Notes under the pieces: generated by a model
What the model saw: the letters and a program-made list of their open reading frames with translations, nothing else
Databases searched by the model: none
Told to the model about the DNA's origin: nothing
Assembly: GCA_022818135.1 (NCBI GenBank)
Contig: JAFMSR010000002.1
Coordinates: forward strand, 48,027,706 to 48,091,705
DNA length: 64,000 nt
Source: Saxidomus purpurata
Taxonomy: Eukaryota; Mollusca; Bivalvia; Venerida; Veneridae
Direction of reading: 5' to 3'
Translations under genes and position numbers: made by a program
Part shown: in pieces, positions 1 through 11,761 of the stretch
Numbering within the stretch: position 1 is the stretch's first letter
Layout of the letters: every line of letters starts with the position of its first letter

Positions 1-254
1 GTGCCCACGAAGGACCCACACTTTGCGTTGAATGACCTTTCACTTTACCTACTGTCTTTTTTTGTTTTTTGTAACAGAATTTTATGACACTTACTAACCA
101 TCTAGACACAGTCTGTGATGTAATTGCTAAAAATAACTTAACTACATCCTAACCAGAGTCTGATTTTCTAAATTCTTCTGGGTTTTTTTTAAGTAAAAGA
201 AAAGGGCCCACTTTGGGTCCAGAGTTTTGTTATTAGGTAAAGTCAGTCAGAATA
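1..254. other. Non-coding leader upstream of the SGNH ORF
   Basis: No coding signal is seen. A short hairpin (GGGCCCA / TGGGTCC with a CTT loop and one G-T pair) lies at 205-221, about 35 bases before the ATG. If the downstream ORF belongs to a retroelement, the rest of that element lies to the left of the window. Confidence 0.5.
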
Positions 255-812
255 ATGGCTTTCCAGGAATCACACTATTGGGACAACGAATACGGACCTT
301 ACTGTGGCATATTTGGTCATAGTTTAGTCCGGCGTCTATGTGTACGCTGGCGAAATGGCAGTCTGCACAATGATCTACCATTTCATGGTGAAGCACATGG
401 GACAGGAGGATTAGGAGTCGTCGGGCTGTTGCAGAAGTTACGCAAGCGAAAGCTGGCGAAGTTTGACATAGTCTTCATACTGATTGGTGAAAATGATATG
501 GAAAAATTTAACAATCATCAGCTACTCCACGCCCTACTTGATATAAGAAATGAATTCCGCAGCTGTTGTGTTCAGCACGTCGTATTTGGGAGCCTCTTCC
601 ATCGTCATCAACGTCGTTACAACAAGTTATGCAGACGTCTTGACAAGATCTTGTTGAAACTCCAACTCGACAAAATCTGGTCAAATGGCCCAGAGTTAAT
701 GAACAATGACGTTATAGACAGCCGTGATGGTGTGCACATTAGAAGAGATGTTGACTATAAGTTCGCTGACAGCATCAGTCATGCCTTCCTCTACCTGAAC
801 CAGAAGCGCTGA
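255..812 (+). CDS. SGNH-hydrolase-like protein, probably retroelement-encoded
   Basis: A 185-residue ORF with the block order of SGNH/GDSL hydrolases. GHSLVRR (residues about 22-28) sits where block I (GDS) is expected, GENDM (about 79-83) fits block III (GxND), and DGVHI (about 158-162) fits the DxxH block with catalytic Asp and His. Block I keeps the Ser but has GHS for GDS, a variant common in such ORFs of invertebrate mobile elements. SGNH/esterase domains are known from CR1-like LINEs and from tyrosine-recombinase retrotransposons, so this is most likely an element ORF and not a host esterase. No signal peptide or membrane segment is seen. The ATG is the first in frame. A histone-like stem-loop begins five bases after the stop. 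No partner ORF is visible, so the parent element is unidentified. Confidence 0.7.
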   Translation: MAFQESHYWDNEYGPYCGIFGHSLVRRLCVRWRNGSLHNDLPFHGEAHGTGGLGVVGLLQKLRKRKLAKFDIVFILIGENDMEKFNNHQLLHALLDIRNEFRSCCVQHVVFGSLFHRHQRRYNKLCRRLDKILLKLQLDKIWSNGPELMNNDVIDSRDGVHIRRDVDYKFADSISHAFLYLNQKR

Positions 813-816
813 AAAC

Positions 817-853
817 AGTCCTTTTCAGGGCTAAACTGACCCTTAACAGGGTC
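817..853 (+). other. Two stem-loops just after the SGNH stop, first histone-3'-like
   Basis: The first hairpin (817-832) has a 6-bp stem AGTCCT/AGGGCT (one G-T pair) around the loop TTTC, the architecture of metazoan histone mRNA 3' ends. The second (838-853) is a perfect GACCCT/AGGGTC stem with loop TAAC. Their place directly after the stop suggests a 3'-end processing or stability signal; this is inference. Confidence 0.5.
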
Positions 854-1200
854 GACGGGCCATGATAAGAGCGCCTCCCCGTGGTGTGGCCTGGATGTGA
901 CATAATGAAAATTGTGCTTTCTATTTCAATGCTATTCATTCTGTCATAACTAAACGCTCTCCTACGTCATTCTGTTGTCTGTAATACTAATTATGTATTA
1001 CGTTTTTCATGTCATAATTTTAGGAATAACCATTAAATAATCCGAAACACATATTTAATGATAACAATAATAATCAACATAATTATACATTGTCTATATA
1101 GCTGCCGATAACAACATGCCAAATAATTCGTCCGCATATTAATTCTGGTTCGCTAAGGTCGCTGTCTGGGTAACCGGTTCCGGTTCTCCAGACACTTCCA
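854..1200. other. AT-rich non-coding stretch
   Basis: No coding potential or clear repeat is recognised between the hairpins and the target duplication of the next element. Confidence 0.4.
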
Positions 1201-2250
1201 TATAAAAAAGGCAGTGGCTAGGTAGCCGTGACCGGCTACCTAGACCAAAAGGCTAGGTAGCCGTACATATATTTCATACGTTGATATCTTTTCATTTTCA
1301 ACAGTTTAATACATACTGCACAAGTCATATTATTGTTTGTACAATACACCTGTATACGCGACCGGTTATATTTAGATCCTTTGAATCACACATTGCCGCC
1401 GCGGTATTTCATTGCGAATCGCCGCTATACTATCACGTACTGCGTTTTATATAAGAGTTCTTGTCTTAACCTTAAAATGTGGATTTAAAATATCTATTCT
1501 CGTTTAACTCTGCCGTAATTGATCAATGTTTATTTTCCACTTGTCATTTGTCACTCGCGGTAGGTGTGAAAATTTTGGTCTGTCATAAAGAATGACAAAA
1601 TTAACTCTTATCAATTAATTCCAAGCTATGTTACACCAGTAACACCAGTGACTGGTTAATGTTTATTAATTTGTTAATGTGAAAAATTATTTCTCTCTAA
1701 CATTTAAAAACTTTTGAATGTTGTTTATCCGGAGCAACTTGTTCTGTTTGGAAAAAATGTATTATCCGGCCGTCCTGTATACCAAGTAAGACTATATTGG
1801 AAAACACAGCCGTACCCTTTTCTCTTTATTATTTGATGAATATTTAAATGTTTTGAATCAAATAAAAGCTGAAGTTATGAACTTTATGAATATGTAAAAA
1901 AATGTATATGTAAGTAAAACTTTGATAAGTTACGGCGTTAGATGGGAACTTAAATTCAATATCGGTCAATATTTCGGGCATATTTAACTGCTTTAAGAAG
2001 GCAGTGACAGGGTAGCGGTAAATTACACGGTAGGCCTACTGCTGCGATCCTTGTCTAATATTAATGAACAAGTAAACTTTTACAAATTATATACCTGAAT
2101 GAATGATTATTCAATACCGATTCTATGTAGCTCCTCGTATGAAATGAATGTACGGCTACCTAGCCTTTTGGTCTAGGTAGCCAGATCCGGCTACCTAGAC
2201 CAAAAGACTAGGTAGCCGGTCACGGCTACCTAGCCACTGCCTATAAAAAA
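1201..2250. mobile_element. 1.03 kb non-autonomous DNA transposon with long TIRs and 9-bp TSD
   Basis: The element proper is 1210-2241. It starts GGCAGTGGCTAGGTAGCC and ends with the reverse complement. The terminal inverted repeats run about 75 bp on the left and 110 bp on the right; the right one carries one extra 35-bp subrepeat. Each is built of self-complementary units (GGCTACCTAG ... CTAGGTAGCC around ACCAAAAG) and can fold alone. The identical 9-mer TATAAAAAA lies directly outside both ends (1201-1209 and 2242-2250), a perfect target-site duplication. There is no coding sequence inside, so it is MITE-like and needs a transposase in trans. A 9-bp duplication favours a Mutator-type source over hAT (8 bp); the family name is inference. 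Confidence 0.85.
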
Positions 2251-2389
2251 AAGGCATTTTTGGGTGTGACTAACGTGGTTCTACAGATTTATTGGGGTGT
2301 AACCACTCAACGAATGTTTTGGTATGCGCACCGTGCTTAAATGCTATACAGTATAAGTCTATGGGAAAAGATTTAGTGTAGTCATACCA
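2246..2389 (+). repeat. Repeat copy matching 28804-28950
   Basis: About 145 bp from GGCATTTTTGGGTGTGACTA to the TTTAGTGTAGTCATAC motif recurs in the same orientation at 28804-28950 with a few substitutions and a short indel. The MITE at 1210-2241 inserted at its left edge. Confidence 0.8.
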
Positions 2390-2724
2390 GTAAGTCTATG
2401 GAAAAATATTTGGTGGAATCGTACCTTAATTCTGCAGGATCGCGAAAACATATTTCAGTACTATAATTCAGCTTTCAACTTTCATCAGAACGCAATACGA
2501 GAATCAAATTTCTTACCACCCTCCATTGTGATTTTCTTCACATGATGACAACCGAAATAGGTAGAGTAAGATATAAATTTGTTTTAGTTTTTTATTTTGT
2601 TGACGTGTCATTATTATAACAAGTCACCGGTCGGCAACTCCAAACTCTCCGCAGTGGTTACTTCCCCTTACAGTCTTACGGATTTTCAGGGGTCGCAAAA
2701 ACGGTTCAAGTTACGAAAATTATT
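2390..2724. other. Non-coding, with interspersed-repeat fragment
   Basis: 2655-2720 carries the CCGCAGTGGTTACTTCCCCT motif (again at 38348-38367) and a GGGGxCGCAAAAACGGTTCA motif shared with 5230-5250 and 14657-14680. No coding signal. Confidence 0.5.
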
Positions 2725-4742
2725 GATCAGGTCGGACATCCGGGCATTTACCGTTGCGGTACCTGCTCAGGCATAGCAACGCCGTCCGAGGTGAAAACAA
2801 CCGCCATCTTGTTAGTTAATAATGTTAGAGCGAAGTCCGTGTAATGTTATAAAATTATTTGATTAAAGCAAGGTCTTTCAAAAGTATTGAAAGACCTTGA
2901 TTAAAGTATAAATATTCAGCAGTTATGACGAGTTTTTATATGCAAATGACACCAATTTCTGTTTTCTGTTTGTTTCTATCAAAAGGAAAAGATATTTTTC
3001 ATTCTTAAAGTGAAGAAAGTAAATGTATCGAAAAGATCTAGATCTACGCATGCACATCACTTAAAACTATTCAATTATGGACGATATTATTTCCATTGAC
3101 GATTAAAACTTGCCTCCGAAAATGAGATCACAAAGCTCCATCCAATTACTATATCTTAAATGAGGTAGAAATTCACAAGCAGCTATCCTAGCTTTTTCAT
3201 GAAACGTTTTCTTGTGGGTAGAATCTATAGTTTTAAGAATTATCTAATTTAAGATCGCAAGTCAAAATAGTTCTCTCGATTTTATTCTAGTTGAAAACAA
3301 AATGTTGACGTAAACTATTAAAAAACAAAACTCTTTATGATTAAAATCACGATATCTACCTAAATACGTGTCCAATTTCACTTATAGAAAACCCTTTCAT
3401 CAGAGTACATAAAATTTGTCATCATGCAACAGCCAAAAATATGTATTTTCTGAATATTTGTAGGGTTGCTAGAAACTTTGATTTGCTGCATTAATTTTTA
3501 AAGTTGTATACATGTTAGATGACTAAATAATATTTTTATGCAGACTTGATCATCCATTATAAATGTAACTCGGAGGTTAGTGAAAACAGGGTCTTTCAAA
3601 TAGTACTATTTGAAAGACCTTGGTGAAAAATAATGTATATATATATAAACGTTATACAGGCCTATCATTCATTAAACATATGGTTTGTTTTTATCACAGT
3701 GATAAATAAATTCATATGCTACCGCGATCACAGTAAAAAAGGTTGCATAATTTAAATTGGGCACTCTGCAAATTGTTATGTAGATCTAATTATCAAATGC
3801 AATTGACCAGTGTGCAATATGCAATGATGTGTGACAAGTTAGATTGCTGGCAGGGGCGTCGCCAATTAACAACAGATCATATCGCATCCTTTGTTTGACT
3901 TAGCCCTTGGGCTAGATCCACTGAAATTCCATCAATGGTTAGATCTACTATAATTATTTACCATGGTAACGATGTCAAAATGAGATATTGTTTGTGATAT
4001 TTGGTTTCATTGAAAGCGGGACTTAAATGTGTTTAAGGATTTTAAGGATGCGCTTTCAGTGTTCCGCAACATGTAAGTGACTTCTAGTATATCTATCTGA
4101 TTCACATAGATTCTATATGATCTAGGGCCTTTACTGTAACTACGTGATTTTTGAAATTATTTTGAATATTTGCCAGCCCTTTTATAGACTAGATCTTAAG
4201 AAAACAAATCTGTGTCTTTAATGATAGCATATGGCCCTGTAATTAAATACATTTTGTGACAAAAGTTTCAACCTAGCATTCTCGTAAAAGATGTGTTTCG
4301 ACATGATTTTAGTTATACGAGAAAAAGTTGTGCACTTGGGAAAATCTATATCAAGATAGGATAAGTTTGTAACAAATAAATTCTTTATATTAAAATTAGA
4401 AACTTAAAAGAAAATAATTAAAATATATAGATAATTTTACAAAGGCCGAATTTAAAAACATTTTCTATCTTTTTCTTGTCGTGCATGATATTTCACCCTC
4501 ATTAAACAATCATTTTCAAGATTTTTTTAAAGAAAAATCTGACATAAACATCGCTAAGAGATTGAAATAAGTAAACATATGTATGAAATGGTTTGTTTAA
4601 CGTTTAAACTTTGTCTGGGCCGAAAAATAAGACTATCTTAATGCTATTTGAACTGTGCGGTTGCCAGGTGCTTGTTTTCACCTCGGCAATATGGCGGATA
4701 ATTGGTAACTACGGAAGTGACGTCATGCCGACCTGATCAATT
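2725..4742. mobile_element. About 2 kb element with inverted ends, non-autonomous
   Basis: The left end reads TTGATCAGGTCGG and the right end its exact reverse complement. A second block, CCGAGGTGAAAACAA, follows inside both ends in the same inverted relation, separated by diverged sequence. It interrupts an interspersed repeat seen unbroken at 5230 and 14657, which supports insertion. No clear target duplication was found. Inside are two related hairpins: 2870-2898 (12-bp stem, 5-nt loop) and a perfect 30-bp palindrome at 3590-3619, both beginning GGTCTTTCAA. No ORF of note. The family is unknown. Confidence 0.5.
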
Positions 4743-5013
4743 GGTAGCGAATATCCATCGAATTATAAAACAGGGTCCGTGTAATATACGGACCCTTCAT
4801 GAAACAAGATGCATGCAAGATGTTGACTGCTGAAAGAAATGGTACTTTTTATGGTGCCACAAGAAAGAAACACTTTAGGAATGTGTATCAATAGAATCTC
4901 TTTACATTTCCTAAGTACAAACTTGCATTCAATGGAAACGTGTTGCGTTTTTTTCAAAACTAAAATGGCTGACATTGAATGACGTCACATAAATGACGTC
5001 ATTTCCAACGAAA
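4743..5013. other. Non-coding with hairpin and two TGACGTCA sites
   Basis: GGGTCCGT and ACGGACCC form an 8-bp stem at about 4774-4796. TGACGTCA occurs at 4980-4987 and 4994-5001. A 70-codon ORF on the minus strand here has no recognisable features and is not called. Confidence 0.4.
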
Positions 5014-5455
5014 GCTTATAGACGGTGCAGCGTAATAAGTATGTTATCGTATCGTCCAGGGGTCGACACTTTCCAATGTTCGATGGGTATATGACAAATC
5101 ACTAAAGTCTGTCCCACGCAAACGGTAGACTTCGGTTAAATTTCGAATAGGCACATGACATCAATAATAATAATATGAAAATAGGCAATACCTATATCGG
5201 GCGAAAGCATAACAGGAATTTCATTTTTAGGGGACGCAAAAACAGTTCAAGTTCCTAAAATAACGCACAGACGGTGCATCGTTATAAGTATGTTATCGTA
5301 TCGTCCATGGGTGCGGACAAATTGAAATTTTCCATGGGTAATCGTGAATTCATTAATTTTATTGCTTTCAGTATTCAATTAAATACTCGTACATGCGTTT
5401 ACCTATGGCCGGGCTTCGCCCGAAGGGCCCTTCGAGCTTTCGCCCGTATTAAATA
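5014..5455 (+). repeat. Interspersed repeat (GACGGTGCATCGTTATAAG family), two partial copies
   Basis: Two copies of a block starting AGACGGTGCAxCGTTATAAG and running through TATGTTATCGTATCGTCC lie at 5024-5100 and 5271-5455. A satellite block (ATATGAAAATAGGCAATACC, then TATCGGGCGAAAGCATAA) lies between them at 5174-5213. The same family recurs at 14650-14920, 33410-33520, 36113-36170 and, reversed, near 38430-38465. Confidence 0.7.
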
Positions 5456-7329
5456 CACCAGCATCACTGGAACATTAATTATCTCCAGGCTACTTTTTCA
5501 TTTTTTGATTAACTTGATATTTTAGTCAAAATTTGAATTTTTGTGTTTTTCCCATAGGCCGTAATGTTAATGACGCGACGTCGCTAAATCCAATATGGCG
5601 GCGCCCGTAACGTCGCTATCGGGGATAAACTCAAAGTTAGCGACGTCAGTTTTTATATGACGCTAACGCGTTCTACAAAACATTTGCAACGTCTTTATAT
5701 GAGTTTTTTACGGGTTGCTAAAGCCGTCGTTTTGATAACTGAGGAAGAGTAAGGGCTTACATTGCAGTATTTAACAATTTTGTATAACGACTATGGTTTT
5801 AATCATTTGCCGTGTAATTTAGACATGGGAAATTTAGGTTTAATAAAAGTTTCTTAAACTTCTATATTTACCAACAAAACTCAAAAGGATGCCAAATATG
5901 CATTTAACTCAAAATTAAGCCAAAATAAATCAATTTTCAACGAACGATCGTCATGTGACGATAGATGAATACCTACTCGCAGCTTTGAATAAACAATAAA
6001 ATAGCAAATAGCCTGTGGCGCATGCTTCAAAACCACGGCGGGAAATCAATTATAGAAGGAATGCATGGCGAGCCGACATGTACATCCAGACTTCACGCAA
6101 CACACTGAATTAATGTTTTAGAAACAATAACTCACTTTGATGTTGTTGTGCTTCTCAAACCGCTTTAAGGAATCGGGTAGGGAAGATGAGATGGGAAATT
6201 AGGGTTGATCTCCTGTCTACTTTAGTACCTACACAGTCGTGTACGTCTCGCGTATTTCGGATTTGCTATTCTTTGTTTCTGTTTCAATGTAAAATAGGAT
6301 CAACACCAAATACATTTAAACACAGCATCACGCGTGGAAGAAGAATCAGTCTCTATGGTGCAACGACGGAACCCACAGTTAATTCCTGCCGCTTCTCTCC
6401 GGTCATATATTTAATGGGTAATGAATAGCCTGAGTTACCGAGGATGCTATGCAGAGGTGCCACTCCTTTCCGATCCACCTTCATTAGGGCGAGCGTTGTA
6501 GGATAGAGATTGGAAATAATTCTCCAACTATTATATAGATCTACATTGTAACAGAAATGTGAAACAGTCAGTTTTACGCTGGTCACTCGGAATGATAATT
6601 TTCTTTCACAATCATGTCGGTAACATGACCGAAATTAAGACTTTTCATGGGGGAAGGTAGAGAAATTAAGTCGAGTGATTTCTACATATTTATTTATGCT
6701 CGATTTCGACACTTCCGCCATTTCACTGGCACCCTTAGAACGTCCCACAGACATTTATACTTCAAGAATTCAAAGACGAATTCTAGTTAGGAGGAGATGT
6801 ATGTAGTAGAGGTATACTTCCTTGCCATTGAGCTAGCTTTTATAGCGAGGTGGTAGAGGATCCGCGTAGGGTCATACATAGTTGTTAGCGTAGCTACGTC
6901 GTATAGTAGAGCTCTGACGAAATGTTCAGCGCTACTTACAGAAATCATACTATTCTTAATAAAAAGTTGACCGGCGATGATTTAAATTTTGTTTTAGTAT
7001 GGGATGAGTTTTGGACACAATAATTATATTGGTATGTAACTTCCACCCAAAAAGGGGTTGTGATCTCCTTTCCTGTCCGTAGTTTCGGACCGGGAAGGTG
7101 GCCAAGCAAAATGCATTTACTTTTTAAGATAGATCATCTATAGAATTATAAAGTAGACATTACATGTGATATTCTATGTAAATTGTCTCATCCAGTCCTC
7201 GAGGTTTTAAGTGCGAGCGATACCTAAACACAAGATAGATCATGCCGTTTATCGGCTCTATAGGCATTGCACATGTTTAGTTGCTCGCCGTGAGTTTTAT
7301 TAATGTAGTGACGTCAGCAATTACGTAAT
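5456..7329. other. Unassigned non-coding stretch
   Basis: I see no gene, array or clear inverted repeat. Short ORFs (6186-6428 plus, 6353-6586 minus) overlap each other and have no domain features. CpG-rich patches with GACGTCGC motifs occur at 5565-5660. Confidence 0.4.
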
Positions 7330-8434
7330 ATGCTCACATCAGTAGGTACTGATACTCCCAAGCAAACCATCGAGCCAGAATTTTCATACTTGGAATATTC
7401 ACAACCAAGCCGATCAAGACCAGAATACTGGAATAACCTAGGATCATCTAAAAATAGAACCCCAAAACAAGAGGAAATGGCTCAAGAAATCATCACCGAA
7501 ATCCTGTCCAGCATCAATGACAAGACTGCAGTGGCATTTACGGACGGTTCATGTAAAGGAAACCCGGGCCCCTGTGGTGCTTGGGCATGTGTCCTCCTAC
7601 CCAATCATGATCTTCTAGAGCTGAAACAACCAGTCTCTACATCAGGGTCAATTCTGGTTGGCGAAATGGTTGCCATAAAAATAACTTTAGAAGCTATTTT
7701 GGAAGAAAGGAAAAGGCATGACATACGCAGTCTTGTCATTCTCAGTGACAGCCAATCTGCAGTTGGAATCATTAAACTGGGCTGGGATAACAACGCGTAC
7801 AAACATCTGTTCATGGAAATTAAACAGTTATGGGAAGAATTAAACAACTCTAATATAAATATCAACATCAGTTGGACGCCAGGGCATGCAGGCATTACAG
7901 GTAATGAAACAGCAGACCGGCTTGCGAAGGAAGCTGCAGTAGAAGCAGAGGCTATGAGTGACGAGGGGATAGTTACAAGCCAAAGAGATATCAGGATGTC
8001 AGCCCGAGAATCAACAAAAATTAAGTGGCAAAGGAGATGGGAAATTAGTAACAACGGTCGACACCTCTACCAATTCAGGCAAAAAGTAAAGCCCAAGCAT
8101 ATTGGCTTCAATGGATTCAGCAGCCAAAAGCCAGTGCTTTATTTACAAAGTGGTTACTGTCTGAAAGACTATCTCCATAAAGTCGGCATAGAAAATTCAC
8201 CAATCTGTAGCTGTGAAGAACCAGAGACTGTTGCTCACTTTTTATCAGATTGCACAATATATGAGGGTCTACCGGGAGAAATTCAAACAAGAAATTTTCC
8301 TATATACCGGATTGATTGACTTCAGTGAACACTTGTTGCTGACCGAACAAGAAGATGACCCACACAAAGAGTACCGCAGAGTCATACTTGAAATTCTGAA
8401 TGACTTTGTAAAGTCATCCAAAAGATTTAACTAA
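7330..8434 (+). pseudogene. 3' fragment of a LINE ORF2: RNase H plus C-terminal zinc-knuckle
   Basis: Ribonuclease HI-type domain: TDGS (first Asp), GEMVAI (Glu), SDSQS (Asp) and GHAGITGNETADRLAKEA (His/Asp region) stand in the right order and spacing across about residues 70-200 of the frame starting at 7330. C-terminal is a C-x-C-x(7)-H-x(4)-C knuckle near 8205-8250, as in I/R1/Jockey-type LINE ORF2 ends. The frame breaks about 20 residues after the knuckle: one extra base near 8272 moves the reading to the frame that ends at 8434, whose residues (EIFLYTG, DDPHKEYRR) continue the family tail. No reverse transcriptase lies upstream, so the copy is 5'-truncated near 7330, as LINE insertions usually are. 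The ATG at 7330 is not a meaningful start. Confidence 0.85.
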
Positions 8435-8550
8435 TAAGCTATACTTTACACATCCGATTTCAGTTTACTAAATTAGATTTCGAATACCTGTGCGTTTTTA
8501 AGTGATTATACCTGAGGAAGAATTTTAGCCTATACCGGAGTGTTAAAACG

Positions 8551-11500
8551 GGTCTCACTTTTGTCCATCCGTGATAAAACTTCCCTGATATGGTTACTAC
8601 TACTAAAATTCTGTTGAATCGATTTTCGGAGTTACTTCCCTTGCTATGACAATGTACTGGTTATTCTGAATTCTATACCTGCATTATGGGTTATATAGGC
8701 TATAGTAATATTATTGAACAGTACACATAGTACTGTAACTATATTGCTAAATGTTAAGCGCTCTAATGCTAGTTATTTCATTACTATTCATTATAATTAT
8801 ATGCTCGACTTTTGTTTAAACTTGAAAGATAAATAATTCGGAGTCTGTCAACTATCATATGTAATAAGTCAAGCTCTATTAAAAATGCCAAAAATCATTT
8901 TTTTCCTGTGGCCATCTGTGGCCTATTATACAAAATAAGTCTGACTCTATTGAACAAAAACATGCATCAAATTCCTGTGGCCATCTATGGCTTATTGTAT
9001 AATGTAATTCTAGTTAGAACTACTGACAAAACATGCATTAATTTGTTGTGGCCAACTCTTACCTTTCATATCATGTAATTCTAGGAATACATTGTATTGA
9101 ATAATGACAAGCATCGATTCTATGGCCAACTGTGGCCTATCATATACCATCATTCTGGCTGTACTGAACATAGACATGTATTGAGTTGCTGTGGCTGTCT
9201 CTAACCTGTCATATCATGTAATTCTGGCTCTACTGAACAAAATCATGCATCATTTTGCTGTGACCATCTGTGGCCTATCGTTTAATGTAATTCTGGTTAT
9301 ACTTAACAAAGACATGCATCAGTTTGCTGTGGCCATCTGTGACATGTCATATCAAGTAATCTTAGCTATATTGTACAAGGAAATGCATCATTTTGCTGTG
9401 GCCATCTGTGACATGTCATATCAAGTAATCTGAGCTATATTGCACAAGGACTTGCATCATTCTGCTATGGCCATCTGTGACATGTCATATCATGTAATCT
9501 AAGCTATATTGTACAAGGAAATGCATCATTTTGCTGTGGCCATCTGTGACATGTCATATCATGTAATCTTAGCTATATTGAACAAGGACTTGCATCATTT
9601 TGCTGTGGCCTTCTGTGAAATGTCATATCATGTAATCTCAGCTATATTGCACAAGGACTTGCATCATTTTGCTGTGGCCATCTGTGACATGTCATATCAT
9701 GTAATCTCAGCTATATTGTACAAGGACATGCATCATTTTGCTGTGGCCATCTGTGACATGTCATGTCATGTAATCTTAGCTATATTGTACAAGGACATGC
9801 ATCATTTTGCTGTGGCCATCTCTGGCATGTCATATTATGTAATCTTAGCTATATTGTTCAAGGACATGCATCATTTTGCTGTGGCCATCTCTGGCATGTC
9901 ATATTACGTAATCTTAGCTATATTGTACAAGGACATGCATCATTTTGCTGTGGCAATCTCTGACATGTCATATCATGTAATATTAGCTATATTGAACAAG
10001 GACATGCATCATTTTGCTGTGGCCATCTGTGGCCTATCGTTTAATGTAATTCTAGCTGTATTGAACAAAGACATGCATCATTTTGCTGTGGACATCTATG
10101 GCCTATCTTTTAATTTGTTCAATAGAGCCATACTTTTGGTGAATGAAAGGCTATAGATGGCCACAGCAAAATGACGATGTCTTTGTTCAGTAGAGCCAAA
10201 ACTATGGAATATGATAGGCGACATAATGGCTACAGCAAAATGACGTATGTCTTTGTTCAGAAGAGCCTGAATTACATTAAACGATAAACCACAGATGGCC
10301 GCAGCAAAATGATGCGGGTTTTTTTTTCATTAGAGCCAGAATTATGGTACATGATAGGCGACATATGGCCACAGCAAAATGATACATGTCGTTGTTCAAT
10401 AGAGCCAGAAATACATTAAACGATAGGCCACAGATGGCCACAGGAATTGATGCATGTGTTTGTTCAATAGAGCCAGAATTACATTAAACGATAGGCCACA
10501 GATGGCCACAGGAATTTGATTTATGTATTTGTTCAATACAGCAAGAATAACATTAAACGATTGGCCACAGATGGCCACAGGAATTTAATGCTTGTCCTTG
10601 TTCAATATAATTAAGATTACATGATATGACATGTCAGAGATGGCCACAGAAAATTGATACGAATCTTTGTTCAGTACCGCCAGAATTACATTAAACGACA
10701 GGTCACAGATGGCCACAGCAAAATGATGCATGTCTTTGTTTAGTAGAGCCAGAATTACATTACACGATAGGCCACAGATGGCCACAGCAAAATGATTCAT
10801 GTATTTGTTCAGTAGAGCCAGAATTACATTAAACGATAGGCCACAGATGGCCACAGCAAAATGATGCGTGTCTTTGTTCAGTAGAGCCAGAAAAACATTA
10901 AAAAATAGGCCACAGATGGCCAAATGGATTTGGTGCATGTCTTTGTTTAATGTACATTGTGTATTATAGACCACAGATGTCCTCAGATAATTGATGCTTG
11001 ACATTGTTCAATATAGCCAAATGCAGGCAGAAATAAATTTTATGCGTAGCCAGAGATGGTCATGTCGTTTATATACATTAAATGAATAACTTCTTATATT
11101 GCAACACATATTCAACTTTTTTTACTTTTATTCATTCACTTTACAGCGTGATATGCTTACAATAAGAAGTTTGGAGAAACATGTCTGGATTCACGTTCAT
11201 ATACATTGTGATTAAAAGGACCTAGCATAGACCCTTGAGATATGGCATTGGTTGACCTTTTTTTCTTAAAGTGGCAAATGGTCGAGGATTTTATCATCGA
11301 AGTTCAAAGCGCCTAGCACTGACCCTTCAGATATGCCACAGCTGGGATTAATTCGCCTTTTTCTGCAATTTGTAATGGCTTTTATATTGCACCTAGCACT
11401 GACCCTTGTTATATGCCACAACCGGGATTAATTCGCCTTCTTTTCTTAACATTTGGCAATCAATAAAAAGAATATTAAAAAGTCGTTTATCTATTATATC

Positions 11501-11751
11501 AGTACGTTATTTTATTATGCAGTTTAATTGTTGACACTGAATTACGTATTTTTCAAGTTTAAACAAAAGACGAGCATAAGGGCCATTTTCAAATGCATTT
11601 CTTTAATTATAGAATTATATACAATTGGCACTTCATTAAGCGTAAATAGCTTTGGTTAAAAAATTAAAGCCTTTATAACATTTAGCGTTGTTCAACCTCC
11701 TGACAGATGGCCAGATCTTAATGATCCCATAGATGGACAAAAGGAAAATCC
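8551..11751 (+). mobile_element. Foldback element A, MULE-like, of 69-bp tandem units
   Basis: Bounded by a perfect target duplication GTTAAAACG (8542-8550 and 11752-11760). The ends share about 20 bp of imperfect TIR: GGTCTCACTTTTGTCCATC on the left and, reversed, GGATTTTCCTTTTGTCCATC on the right. The body is a 69-bp minisatellite (unit around GCATCATTTTGCTGTGGCCA) running forward from about 8880 to 10120 and then reversed from about 10125 to 11010, so the element can fold on itself. A three-copy 85-90 bp subrepeat (CCTAGCACTGACCCTT) lies at 11219-11460. Because 69 is a multiple of three, 23-residue repeat ORFs appear on both strands; these look like by-products. A 9-10 bp duplication and long internal repeats suggest a Mutator-like non-autonomous element. 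Element B at 19481-23033 is the same family, inverted. Confidence 0.85.
8880..11010. repeat. 69-bp minisatellite, head-to-head arrays, element A
   Basis: Spacing measured between GACATGCATC motifs (for example 9725 to 9794) is 69 bp. There are about 18 forward units and 12-13 reverse units. Two unit subtypes alternate in blocks: one with GACATGTCATATCATGTAATC, one with GGCCTATCGTTTAATGTAATT. Each unit holds GGCCA-TCTG-TGGCC-type short stems. Confidence 0.85.
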
Positions 11752-11761
11752 GTTAAAACGG

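Noticed and set aside
1210..2241. hAT element (CAGTG start)
   Set aside because: The duplicated flank is 9 bp and lies outside GG...CC; with a CAGTG start no 8-bp duplication exists.
6186..6586. Two overlapping ORFs of about 80 codons
   Set aside because: Opposite strands, no domain, no splice support.
9509..10156. 215-residue ORF of 23-residue repeats (HHFAVAICDMSYHVI type)
   Set aside because: It follows exactly the 69-bp minisatellite period and is mirrored on the other strand; no start context or domain. Repeat by-product.
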